Assembly: GCA_943368345.1 (NCBI GenBank)
Contig: CALRKY020000006.1
Span: forward strand, 51,240-115,239
Direction: 5' to 3'
Length of the DNA stretch: 64,000 bases
From: JADCGM01 sp943368345
Lineage (GTDB): Bacteria > Pseudomonadota > Alphaproteobacteria > Sphingomonadales > Sphingomonadaceae
Shown: positions 52,711 to 60,656 of the stretch, one piece after another
Layout: each line of letters begins with the position of its first letter
Numbering within the stretch: the first letter of the stretch is position 1
Translations under genes and position numbers: made by a program
The notes under the pieces: model-generated
Database searches by the model: none
What the model was told of the DNA's origin: nothing
Seen by the model: only the letters and a program-made list of their open reading frames with translations

Positions 52711-53115
52711 CTAGCCGAGGCGCGCGGCATCCGCCATGCCCAACAGCGCGGCCATCGCATCTTCGGCGCGGGCGGCGGGGACGAACAGGTGATCGTGGTG
52801 GAAGGCGGCAACCGCGTTGGTGCTGATCCCGGCGGACGTCAGACAGGCGGAGACGGCGGCAAGGAAACCGACAGCATCGAGGGCCGAGTGGACGGTCAGG
52901 GTGATCCGGCGGCAGGGAAAATCGCTGCGCAGCCCCGCCGCATCGGCTTCGCGCAGAATCAGGGTCAGGCCTTCGTCTTCCTGGAAGGTCATCAGCGGCG
53001 TCGCATCGGGAAGACCTGCACCCTTCGGAATCGTGACAAACACATAGGGTTCCGGATCAAGGCGGGGCGTCATCTCCGCCAGCAGCTGGTGCAGATCGCG
53101 TCCCGATATGGTCAT
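52711..53115 (-). CDS. ACT-domain protein
   Basis: A 134-residue protein resembling the COG3602-type group with paired ACT domains. The first half includes LHQLLAEMTPRLDPEPYVFV and the second ACT unit CRRITLTVHSALDAVGFLAAVSACLTSAGISTNAVAAFHHDHLFV. ACT domains bind amino acids as regulators. It lies between hisF (ATGA overlap) and hisE (10-base gap), so a role in sensing histidine or another amino acid is tempting but unproven. Confidence 0.85.
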   Translation of the reverse strand: MTISGRDLHQLLAEMTPRLDPEPYVFVTIPKGAGLPDATPLMTFQEDEGLTLILREADAAGLRSDFPCRRITLTVHSALDAVGFLAAVSACLTSAGISTNAVAAFHHDHLFVPAARAEDAMAALLGMADAARLG

Positions 53116-53864
53116 AGCCGGACCCGCACGCCCGCCGCCGCCAGATGCGCCTTGGCCTGCCCGATCGTGGCCTGCCCGAAGTGGAAGATTGACGCTGCGA
53201 GAACGGCGCTGGCACCGCCGTCGCGGACACCGGCAACCAGATCATCAAGATTGCCAACGCCGCCGCTCGCGACAACTGGAATGGCAACGGCGTCACTAAC
53301 GGCGCGGACGAGTGCGGTGTCGTAGCCACTGCGCGTCCCGTCGCGGTCCATGCTGGTCAGCAGGATTTCGCCCGCGCCAAGCTCGGCGATTTGCCGGGCG
53401 AAGGCAACGGCGTCGATGCCGGTGGCGGTACGGCCGCCGTGGGTGAAAATCTCCCAATGGTTGCCAACGCGTTTGGCGTCGATGGCGACCGTGATGCACT
53501 GACTGCCGAAATGGGTCGCGAGTTCGGCGACGAGCGCAGGCCGGGCGACAGCGGCAGAATTGACCGCGACCTTGTCCGCCCCGGCGTTCAGCAGGGCGCG
53601 GACATCCGCCAGGGCGCGAACCCCCCCGCCGACCGTTAGTGGCATGAAGCAGACTTCGGCAGTTCGGTTGACCACATCTAGCAACGTGCCGCGATTTTCA
53701 TGGCTGGCGGTGATGTCCAGGAAGCAAAGTTCATCGGCCCCGGCAGCATCGTACAACCGCGCCTGTTCGACCGGGTCCCCAGCATCGACCAGATTGACGA
53801 AGTTGACGCCCTTGACGACGCGACCCCCGGCCACATCGAGGCACGGGATGACGCGAATGTTCAT
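53112..53864 (-). CDS. hisF: Imidazole glycerol phosphate synthase cyclase subunit
   Basis: A 250-residue TIM-barrel that uses ammonia from HisH to form imidazole glycerol phosphate and AICAR. Catalytic aspartates lie in CLDVAGGRVVKG (D11) and TSMDRDGTRSG (about D129). Phosphate-binding GGVRALADVRALL and ASGGVGNLDDL are intact. Overlaps hisA by ATGA and the ACT gene likewise. Confidence 0.97.
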   Translation of the reverse strand: MNIRVIPCLDVAGGRVVKGVNFVNLVDAGDPVEQARLYDAAGADELCFLDITASHENRGTLLDVVNRTAEVCFMPLTVGGGVRALADVRALLNAGADKVAVNSAAVARPALVAELATHFGSQCITVAIDAKRVGNHWEIFTHGGRTATGIDAVAFARQIAELGAGEILLTSMDRDGTRSGYDTALVRAVSDAVAIPVVASGGVGNLDDLVAGVRDGGASAVLAASIFHFGQATIGQAKAHLAAAGVRVRL

Positions 53865-54583
53865 GCCGCGAGCCGGAAGGCTTCGGCCAGCGTCAGGCGG
53901 CCATCGTAAAGCGCCCGACCGGTGATCACGCCTTCGATGCCGAGATGGGCGTTCGCGCGCAGAGCCTCAATGTCGGCAGGGCCTGCCACCCCGCCTGAGG
54001 CGATGACCGGAATCGCGGTTGCCTTGGCGAGTTCAACCGTGGCCTCAAGATTGACGCCTTTGAGCAAGCCATCCCGGCCCACATCAGTAAACAGCAGAGC
54101 TGCGACGCCCGCATCCTCAAACCGGTGCGCCAGATCGGCGACCGCGAGCGTTGAGGTGCTGGCCCAGCCGCGCGTCGCAACCCTGCCGCCCTTGGCATCG
54201 ACCGCAACCACAATGCGACCCGGATGGCGGGCGGCGGCGTCCCGGACAAGGTCCGGATTGTCGAGTGCGGCGGTGCCGAGCACGACGCGCTGCACGCCCA
54301 GTGCCAGCCAGCGGTCGATCTGCGCCGCGCTGCGGATGCCGCCGCCCAATTGCACCTTCCCGGGGAAGGCCGCGACAATGGCCTCCACCGCGACCTCATT
54401 GACGCCATGCCCTGCAAACGCCCCGTCGAGGTCGACGACATGCAGCCATGCTGCGCCCGCATCCGCGAAGGCGTGCGCCTGCGCGGCGGGGTTGTCGCCG
54501 TAGATGGTGGCGCGGTCCATGTCGCCTTCGGCCAGGCGAACCACTTGGCCGCCCTTCAGGTCGATGGCAGGAAAAATGATCAT
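53861..54583 (-). CDS. hisA: ProFAR isomerase
   Basis: A 240-residue TIM-barrel isomerase. Start MIIFPAIDLKGGQVVRLAEGD, with catalytic Asp in AIDLKGG (D7) and the second in FTDVGRDGLLKG. GGGIRSAAQIDRWLALGVQRVVLGT binds phosphate. The start at 54583 is chosen because the hisH stop overlaps it (ATGA). Confidence 0.97.
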   Translation of the reverse strand: MIIFPAIDLKGGQVVRLAEGDMDRATIYGDNPAAQAHAFADAGAAWLHVVDLDGAFAGHGVNEVAVEAIVAAFPGKVQLGGGIRSAAQIDRWLALGVQRVVLGTAALDNPDLVRDAAARHPGRIVVAVDAKGGRVATRGWASTSTLAVADLAHRFEDAGVAALLFTDVGRDGLLKGVNLEATVELAKATAIPVIASGGVAGPADIEALRANAHLGIEGVITGRALYDGRLTLAEAFRLAA

Positions 54584-55236
54584 GGCATCCACTCCAGAAA
54601 GGCCCGGAGGAAATTCAGGCCGACCGTCTGGCTCTTTTCCGGGTGGAACTGCACACCGAGGATATTGTCGCGGCCGATGATCGCGGCGACTTCACTGCCA
54701 TAGTCGTAGCTGGCGAGCAGGTGCCGCTGATCATTTGGCACAAAATGATAGCTGTGGACGAAATAGGTCTGGCCGCCGTTGCCGAGCGCTGACGCGACGG
54801 CATGGTCGGTACCGGCTGGTGCCAGCCTAACCGGCGCCCAGCCGATGTGCGGGATTTTGAGCTGTGGATTGTCGGGCGCCAATTTGACGACATCGCCCGG
54901 AATCCAGCCAAGCCCCAGATGCACCCCATGTTCAACACCGCGCGTCGCCAGCAACTGCATCCCAACGCAGATGCCGAGAAAAGGCCGCCCTTTCTCCGTC
55001 ACCGACTGAGCCAGCGCGGCTTTCATGCCGGGTACCGCCTGAAGGGCTGCGGCGCATTGGGCAAAGGCCCCGACCCCCGGCAACACGATCCGGTCGGCGG
55101 CACCGACGTCGGCGGCGGACGATGTGACCATGACCTCGACGGGGCGGCGGGCGGTGCGGCCTGCCGCCTCCAGCGCCTTGGCGACCGACCGCAGATTGCC
55201 CGCGCCATAATCGACGACGGCAATGCGTTCAGCCAC
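54580..55236 (-). CDS. hisH: Imidazole glycerol phosphate synthase glutaminase subunit
   Basis: A 218-residue class-I glutamine amidotransferase. The nucleophile is in FLGICVGMQLLA (Cys near 94) and the His/Glu of the triad in GVQFHPEKSQ. It starts at GTG 55236 (VAERIAVVDYGAGNLRSV), overlapping the end of hisB by eight bases. The longer frame upstream reads over hisB and is not used. Confidence 0.95.
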   Translation of the reverse strand: MAERIAVVDYGAGNLRSVAKALEAAGRTARRPVEVMVTSSAADVGAADRIVLPGVGAFAQCAAALQAVPGMKAALAQSVTEKGRPFLGICVGMQLLATRGVEHGVHLGLGWIPGDVVKLAPDNPQLKIPHIGWAPVRLAPAGTDHAVASALGNGGQTYFVHSYHFVPNDQRHLLASYDYGSEVAAIIGRDNILGVQFHPEKSQTVGLNFLRAFLEWMP

Positions 55237-55822
55237 CCAGGGTGCCCTTGGTTGACGGAATGATACCGACCTTGCGTGGATCAAGCGCGACGGCGATCCG
55301 CAACGCCCGGGCCAGCGCCTTGAAGCAGCTTTCGACGATATGGTGATTGTTGGTGCCGTACAGTGTTTCAACATGCAGCGTCAGCCCGGCGGTCTGGGCA
55401 AAGGACTGGAACCAATGCTCGATCAGCTCGGTGTCCCACTCGCCAAGGCGCGGCGTTGAGAAACCGGATTTCCAGACAAGATAGGGCCGCCCGGAAATAT
55501 CGAGCGCCACCCGGGTCAGCGTCTCGTCCATCGGGGCGTGCGCCTCGCCGTAGCGGGCGATGCCCGCCTTGTTGCCGAGCGCCTTTGCGACCGCCTCACC
55601 GAGCGCCAGCGCCGAATCCTCGGTGGTGTGATGCTGATCGATATGCAGGTCGCCCTGACATTCGAGCTTCAGGTCGATCAGCGAATGGCGCGACAGCTGC
55701 TCAAGCATGTGATCGAGAAAGCCGATGCCGGTCGAAACGGCATAAACCCCGGTGCCGTCAAGGTTGACCTCGACCGTGATACGGGTCTCGCTGGTGTTGC
55801 GGGTGACGGTGGCAGTGCGCAT
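55229..55822 (-). CDS. hisB: Imidazoleglycerol-phosphate dehydratase
   Basis: A 197-residue monofunctional dehydratase. Metal-binding histidine motifs: GFLDHMLEQLSRHS, QHHTTEDSALALG, and a third, GTNNHHIVESCFKALARAL. It is the first gene of the minus-strand operon hisB-H-A-F-ACT-hisE-HIT. The promoter should lie in the 133 bases shared with the divergent autotransporter gene at 55956. No his leader peptide was found there. Confidence 0.97.
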   Translation of the reverse strand: MRTATVTRNTSETRITVEVNLDGTGVYAVSTGIGFLDHMLEQLSRHSLIDLKLECQGDLHIDQHHTTEDSALALGEAVAKALGNKAGIARYGEAHAPMDETLTRVALDISGRPYLVWKSGFSTPRLGEWDTELIEHWFQSFAQTAGLTLHVETLYGTNNHHIVESCFKALARALRIAVALDPRKVGIIPSTKGTLGG

Positions 55823-55955
55823 GATGCGCCGCGCTATAGCGGCTGATCACCGCGCCGCCAATGCAGCAGCGTGTCATCGCGCGGTCATCCCTTTGCAGCC
55901 CCATCGTAACATCGCCCCCCTAGGTCCCGGCGGCACGTCTTTGTCAGGGATAGTC

Positions 55956-58454
55956 ATGACCAAATTCAGCCGTTTTCTTGCCGTTGCGTCCTTTGCGGCC
56001 CTCGCCGCGTCCGCCGGTGCCCAGTCGCTCCAGTTCACCCGGCCCAACATCACGACGGCAGCCGGGGCGACCAGCGTCACCCTCAGCGGCAAGACCTTTG
56101 TCAATCAGGGTCTGGTCGGCGTCGGGCGGGTTTCGGCGGATACGCGCGATTTTGCCGGCGAAACGTTCGGCTCCTTCTCCGGCATGTCGCTCGACCTCAA
56201 GTCGTGGCGGCGGAACAGCGACGGGACCTATTCGGGAACCATGTTCACCCTGCCCGATCGGGGACCCAATGATGTCGGCCCCTTCGTCGGCACCACCGAC
56301 TACCGGAACCGCGTCCACCGCAGCACGATTACTCTGGCACCGTACACCGGCACCGCCAATCTTCCGGCAACCACCGCATCGCAGAACCAGCTGGCGATCA
56401 CGCCAAGCGGCGGCTTCTTTCTGACGGATGCGGCGGGTGCGAATTTTACCGGCAAGGACGCAGGCTCCAACACGGTGACCCGCAGCGGCTTGCTGGTGCC
56501 AAGCCCACTGGTCGGCGAAGGGGCTGGCCGGATCAGCCTCGATTCAGAGGCAATCGCCTTTCGGTCAGACGGCAGTTTCTATGTCTCCGACGAATATGCT
56601 GCGAACATCTATTATTTCGATGCGACAGGCCGGTTGATCGGCGGGATTGCGCCGGTTGCGGCGATCAACCCAGTGACCGCCGGTGTCACGAATTTCACCG
56701 GCGCGGCGGCCCCGACCACCGGGCGGCGCAACAATCAGGGCCTGGAGGCGCTGGCGATCACGCCGGATGGCAACCGGCTGGTGACCATCCTGCAATCCGC
56801 GACCGTTCAGGACACCAACGGCACCAATCAACAGACCCGCAACAACACCCGAGTAATCGTTTATGACATTTCGGCAACTGCAACCCCGACCACGCCGATG
56901 GCCGAATATGTGCTGCAGCTGCCGACCTTCCGGAACAGCGGCAATGGCAGTGCGGTTGATCGGACGGCAGCCCAATCGGAAATGCTGGCGCTGAATGACA
57001 CTCAGTTCCTCGTGCTGTCGCGGGACGGGATCGGGCGCGGATCGGGTGCCTCCGCAACTGGTACCCCGGTCTACAAAAGCGTGTTGCTGGTCGATACCAC
57101 AGGCGCAACCAATATCGCCGGAACCGCGTTTGAAACCGGCACCACCCCGATTGCGACCAATGGCAGCCTGGTGGCCGGGATCACGCCGGTGCGGCAGGTG
57201 GAACTGGTCAATATGCTGAACCCGGTTCAGCTTGGCCGGTTCGGGCTGGATTTCAACACTGCGCCATCGACGCTGCTGTCGCTGTCGGAGAAGTTTGAAG
57301 CACTGGGCCTTGTCCCGACGCTGCAAGACTCGACCCCGCAGGATTTCTTCCTGCTGGTTGGCAATGACAATGATTTCCAGTCCGCCACGGGACGCGTCAA
57401 CGGGCAGAATTTCGATGCATCGCTGACCGGTGCCGGCGGGGTTGGCAACAATGACAATATCGTCCTTGTCTACCGCCTGTCGCTGCCGACCTATGTTGAT
57501 CCGCAGGCGCTGGCGGCGCTCCGGGCGACGGCGGGATTGTCGCTGGCCCTCAACCGCAGTGCGGCCGCCCAGGTCGGCACCACAGCGGCCAATGGCTCGC
57601 TCGACTGGCTGTCCTCGCTCCGCCGCAGCGACCCCAACTGGACCAAGGGCGCGCGGGTTTGGGCCCAGGGCAATTTCACCAAGCTGAAGTCCGACATTCC
57701 GGGTCTTCCAACCCTTGATGCCGATGGCCCGGGCGGGGCCGCCGGTATCGACTTCGGTTTTGGCCCGGCGCGCGTCGGTATCGCCTTTGGCTATCAGGAC
57801 ATCAGCGGTCAGTTCAGCGGATTTGGCATCGATGCCGAAGGCAGTGGGTTCAGCGTCTATGCCGGATTTGGTGCCGCCACGGGCTTCTACGGCCAGATCG
57901 CCGGTGCCACGACCACCGACCTGCGCCTGACTGGCCTCGACCGCCCGTCGGCCTATGGACAGACCGGAACCGGGCGGACTGCGGGCAATGTCACCAGCGT
58001 GCAAGGCGAAATCGGCTGGATCGGCCAGTTCGGCAGGGTTCAGGCCGGACCGTTCGTCACCGCTGAGCTGCTGCGCGTCCAGATCGACGCCTATTCGGAG
58101 CAGGGGGCATCGGTGTCCAACCTCGCCTTTGCGGCGCAAGCCTATGACCGCCGTAGCATTTCGGCTGGCGTCGAGGCGCGAATCTCGCTCGGGTCGGTGA
58201 CCCCGTCAATCCGGTTGGCCTATGCCAATGACGGCGAGCGCGATGCGACCGCAAGCGTCCGCCTGCTGTCTGCCGATCACGCGCTCGGCACCGCCACGGT
58301 GGTCATTCCGGAAAATGAGAAGGATCGGTTTCTCGCCCAAGCGGCCCTGACCGGATCAATCGGAAAAATCGGCTGGCGTCTGGGTGTGGATGGCCGCTTT
58401 GCCAGCGGCAACAGCGATGGCCGCGCCACGCTCGGCCTCTCGACGCGATTCTAG
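55956..58454 (+). CDS. Phytase-like esterase with C-terminal autotransporter barrel
   Basis: An 832-residue protein with a signal peptide (MTKFSRFLAVASFAALAASA). The first about 510 residues match the esterase-like phytase domain (SDEYAANIYYFD, NQGLEALAITPDGNRL, LVLSRDGIGRGS, KFEALGLVP). From about 560 onward there is an autotransporter beta-domain with alternating-hydrophobic strands ending in the aromatic LGLSTRF. It may therefore display a phosphoesterase at the cell surface. The start at 55956 is chosen over 55752, where the frame overlaps hisB. Confidence 0.87.
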   Translation: MTKFSRFLAVASFAALAASAGAQSLQFTRPNITTAAGATSVTLSGKTFVNQGLVGVGRVSADTRDFAGETFGSFSGMSLDLKSWRRNSDGTYSGTMFTLPDRGPNDVGPFVGTTDYRNRVHRSTITLAPYTGTANLPATTASQNQLAITPSGGFFLTDAAGANFTGKDAGSNTVTRSGLLVPSPLVGEGAGRISLDSEAIAFRSDGSFYVSDEYAANIYYFDATGRLIGGIAPVAAINPVTAGVTNFTGAAAPTTGRRNNQGLEALAITPDGNRLVTILQSATVQDTNGTNQQTRNNTRVIVYDISATATPTTPMAEYVLQLPTFRNSGNGSAVDRTAAQSEMLALNDTQFLVLSRDGIGRGSGASATGTPVYKSVLLVDTTGATNIAGTAFETGTTPIATNGSLVAGITPVRQVELVNMLNPVQLGRFGLDFNTAPSTLLSLSEKFEALGLVPTLQDSTPQDFFLLVGNDNDFQSATGRVNGQNFDASLTGAGGVGNNDNIVLVYRLSLPTYVDPQALAALRATAGLSLALNRSAAAQVGTTAANGSLDWLSSLRRSDPNWTKGARVWAQGNFTKLKSDIPGLPTLDADGPGGAAGIDFGFGPARVGIAFGYQDISGQFSGFGIDAEGSGFSVYAGFGAATGFYGQIAGATTTDLRLTGLDRPSAYGQTGTGRTAGNVTSVQGEIGWIGQFGRVQAGPFVTAELLRVQIDAYSEQGASVSNLAFAAQAYDRRSISAGVEARISLGSVTPSIRLAYANDGERDATASVRLLSADHALGTATVVIPENEKDRFLAQAALTGSIGKIGWRLGVDGRFASGNSDGRATLGLSTRF

Positions 58455-58662
58455 CGTCCAATGACTGCGGCAGACGGGCCAGAGGGCGCGCATCATTGCG
58501 TTTCTGGCCCGCCCGGCCTATATGCCTGCCCAGCTGACGTTGCCTTACGACGGACTGCGGCGCGTTATTGCTCCTCTTCCCCCTTCGAAGCTGCATAGGC
58601 CCCCGGCAAGCGTGCGCCACCTTGGCGACCGTCCCCGGGCCATACTTTGAACGGACACTATC

Positions 58663-58866
58663 ATGACCACCGGAACCGTAAAATTCTTCAACGCCACCAA
58701 GGGCTTTGGCTTCATCACGCCGGAAGCTGGCGGCAAGGACGTTTTCGTCCACATCTCGGCTGTTGAGCGCGCCGGCCTTCGCGGCCTGAATGATGGCCAG
58801 AAGGTCACCTTCGAGCTCGAAAACGACCGTCAGGGCCGCCCTTCGGCGGTGAACCTGCAGGTCTGA
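58663..58866 (+). CDS. Cold-shock protein
   Basis: A 67-residue CspA-type single-stranded nucleic-acid-binding protein. RNP1 GFGFIT and RNP2 VFVHISA are intact, and the whole chain forms the five-strand OB fold. The 208-base upstream gap may hold a long 5' untranslated region, as in many csp genes. A strong hairpin follows at 58878. Confidence 0.96.
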   Translation: MTTGTVKFFNATKGFGFITPEAGGKDVFVHISAVERAGLRGLNDGQKVTFELENDRQGRPSAVNLQV

Positions 58867-58877
58867 TTCAGATCACC

Positions 58878-58903
58878 GGCCCGGATGCCTGTGCATCCGG
58901 GCC
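58878..58903 (+). terminator. Hairpin between the cold-shock gene and the DUF6481 gene
   Basis: GGCCCGGATGC (58878-58888) and GCATCCGGGCC (58893-58903) form a perfect 11-bp stem with a four-base loop, followed by GTTCTACC. It begins 12 bases after the csp stop codon and likely ends or attenuates that transcript. Confidence 0.75.
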
Positions 58904-58942
58904 GTTCTACCCTCCCACGAACGACAAAGACGAACGGACCCA

Positions 58943-59275
58943 ATGGCAGACTATCACAAGCCCGATTTCTCCGACCGCGCCACCCGCGCCGCCGAAGCCA
59001 AAAAGGCCCTGCTGGAGAAGTTCAAATCAAAACCTGCGTTGGACGAGGCTGCCATCGCCGCCCGCCGCGCCGCTGCCGAGGCGAGAGCCCAGCGTGACGC
59101 TGAACGCAGCGCCGCCCGGGCTGCCGCCAAAATCCGTCAGGAAGAAGAGCGAATCGCCAAAGCTGCTGCCGCTGTCGAGGCCGCAGAACGCGCCAAGCGC
59201 GAAGCCGAAGAACGGCTGATCGCCCAAAAAGCCGCCCGCGACGCCAAATACGCCGCCCGCAAGGCCCGCAAATAG
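58943..59275 (+). CDS. DUF6481 family coiled-coil protein
   Basis: A 110-residue highly charged protein: an N-terminal block DYHKPDFSDRATRAAEAKKALLEKFKSK followed by a long Ala/Glu/Arg-rich helix (about 32-110) that should form a coiled coil. Known in Alphaproteobacteria as DUF6481, often next to cold-shock genes. Function is unknown. Only partial read-through from the csp promoter is expected because of the hairpin between them. Confidence 0.88.
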   Translation: MADYHKPDFSDRATRAAEAKKALLEKFKSKPALDEAAIAARRAAAEARAQRDAERSAARAAAKIRQEEERIAKAAAAVEAAERAKREAEERLIAQKAARDAKYAARKARK

Positions 59276-59288
59276 CCCTTCAGCCTGT

Positions 59289-60656
59289 CTAACGCGACCG
59301 CCGGATCGGCTTTCCGAAATCGGGGTCGGTGCTGACGCGGCGGGCGATCGTTTTTGGGGGGTAGCGGTACCAGCCCGGGTCGCCATAGTCGCCGCGCGCC
59401 AGAGTGTCGCGGACCTTCACGACCGTGAACATGCCGCCCATTTCGATATTTCCGAACTGACCCTTGCCGGACATCATCGGCAGGGTGTTGGGCGGTCCCT
59501 GATGTCCGGCATCGGTATGTTCCTGATGCTCGGCCATGCCGTCGCGGCCCATCTTCATATAGTCGGGCAGCATGGCGCGGACCTTAGCCTCAACCCCGGT
59601 CTGATCCACGCCCGTCGGGTTCGGGACATCATGGCCCATCGCGTTCATTGTGTGGTGGGCCATATGGCAATGCAGCGCCCAGTCCCCGGCGATGGCGGTA
59701 AATTCGATGTCCCGCATCTGGCCGACGCCGACCAATGATGTCACCTCCCGCCGCCATTGCGATTGCGGCCAGCGCCCGCCGTCACCGCCGGTTTCGACAT
59801 ATTGCACACCGTGGAGGTGGATCGGGTGGTTCCACATCGACAGGTTGCCGATGCGGAGACGAACCCGCTCGCCGGTGCGGGCGACGATCGGCTCGATTGC
59901 GGGAAACACCTTGGAATTGAAGGTCCACAGGTCAAAATCAACCATGACCGCCGGGTCGGGTCGCCAGGTGCCGGGGTGCAGCGCCCAATTGTGCAGGAGG
60001 AAGGCATAGTCGCGGTCAACCGGGACCGGCTCTCCGCCGCGCGGATGGATGATGAACAGGCCCATCATCCCGTACGCCATCTGGGTCATTTCATCGGCGT
60101 GTGGATGATACATATGGGTCCCGTGCTGGCGCAGCGTGAACTCATAGACAAAGGTCTCGCCCGGCTTGATATGCGGTTGGTTCAGGCCACCAACCCCGTC
60201 CATCCCCGACGGCAGGATCAGGCCGTGCCAGTGAACCGTCGTATGTTCGCGCAGCCGGTTGGTGACATAGATCCGGACCCGGTCACCCTCGACCGCCTCC
60301 AGCGTCGGACCGGGGGTTGAGCCATTATAGCCCCAGCAGGTCGCCGATGATCCGGGCGCGAATTCGTGGGTGATCTCCTCGGCAACAAGGTGGAATTCCT
60401 TGACGCCGCCAACCATTTTCCACGGCAGGGTCCAGCCGTTCAGCGTGCGGGTTGGCAGATAGCGACCATCGCGCCGGACCTTCGGGGCCGGGCCTGTGGG
60501 GGGTGTAGCCACCGGGGCCGCAGCGGCTGGGGCGGGCGGTGCGGCCATGCCACCCATCTGGTGCATGCTGTGATCCTGCAGCTCGGCGCGTGCGGCAACG
60601 GCGGCCCCGGCCATCACGCCGCCGCCGATCAACAATTTGCGGCGATCGACGATCAC
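59289..60656 (-). CDS. Multicopper oxidase (CopA/two-domain type), Tat-exported
   Basis: A 455-residue periplasmic copper oxidase. The twin-arginine start VDRRKLLIGGGVMAG indicates Tat export. Copper ligands: HWHG (H142, H144), HMYHPH (H181, H184, H186), HPIHLHG (H277, H280, H282) and HCHMAHHTMNAM (from H329, C330). A Met/His-rich segment (DHSMHQMGGM, about 28-37) may bind copper before the catalytic domains. Starts at GTG 60656, overlapping the TolC-family gene; a role in copper detoxification is likely. Confidence 0.92.
   Translation of the reverse strand: MIVDRRKLLIGGGVMAGAAVAARAELQDHSMHQMGGMAAPPAPAAAAPVATPPTGPAPKVRRDGRYLPTRTLNGWTLPWKMVGGVKEFHLVAEEITHEFAPGSSATCWGYNGSTPGPTLEAVEGDRVRIYVTNRLREHTTVHWHGLILPSGMDGVGGLNQPHIKPGETFVYEFTLRQHGTHMYHPHADEMTQMAYGMMGLFIIHPRGGEPVPVDRDYAFLLHNWALHPGTWRPDPAVMVDFDLWTFNSKVFPAIEPIVARTGERVRLRIGNLSMWNHPIHLHGVQYVETGGDGGRWPQSQWRREVTSLVGVGQMRDIEFTAIAGDWALHCHMAHHTMNAMGHDVPNPTGVDQTGVEAKVRAMLPDYMKMGRDGMAEHQEHTDAGHQGPPNTLPMMSGKGQFGNIEMGGMFTVVKVRDTLARGDYGDPGWYRYPPKTIARRVSTDPDFGKPIRRSR

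Noticed and set aside
56565..58139. 524-residue minus-strand frame opposite the phytase-like autotransporter
   Set aside because: Antisense shadow; the plus strand carries a signal peptide, a known domain and a barrel end.
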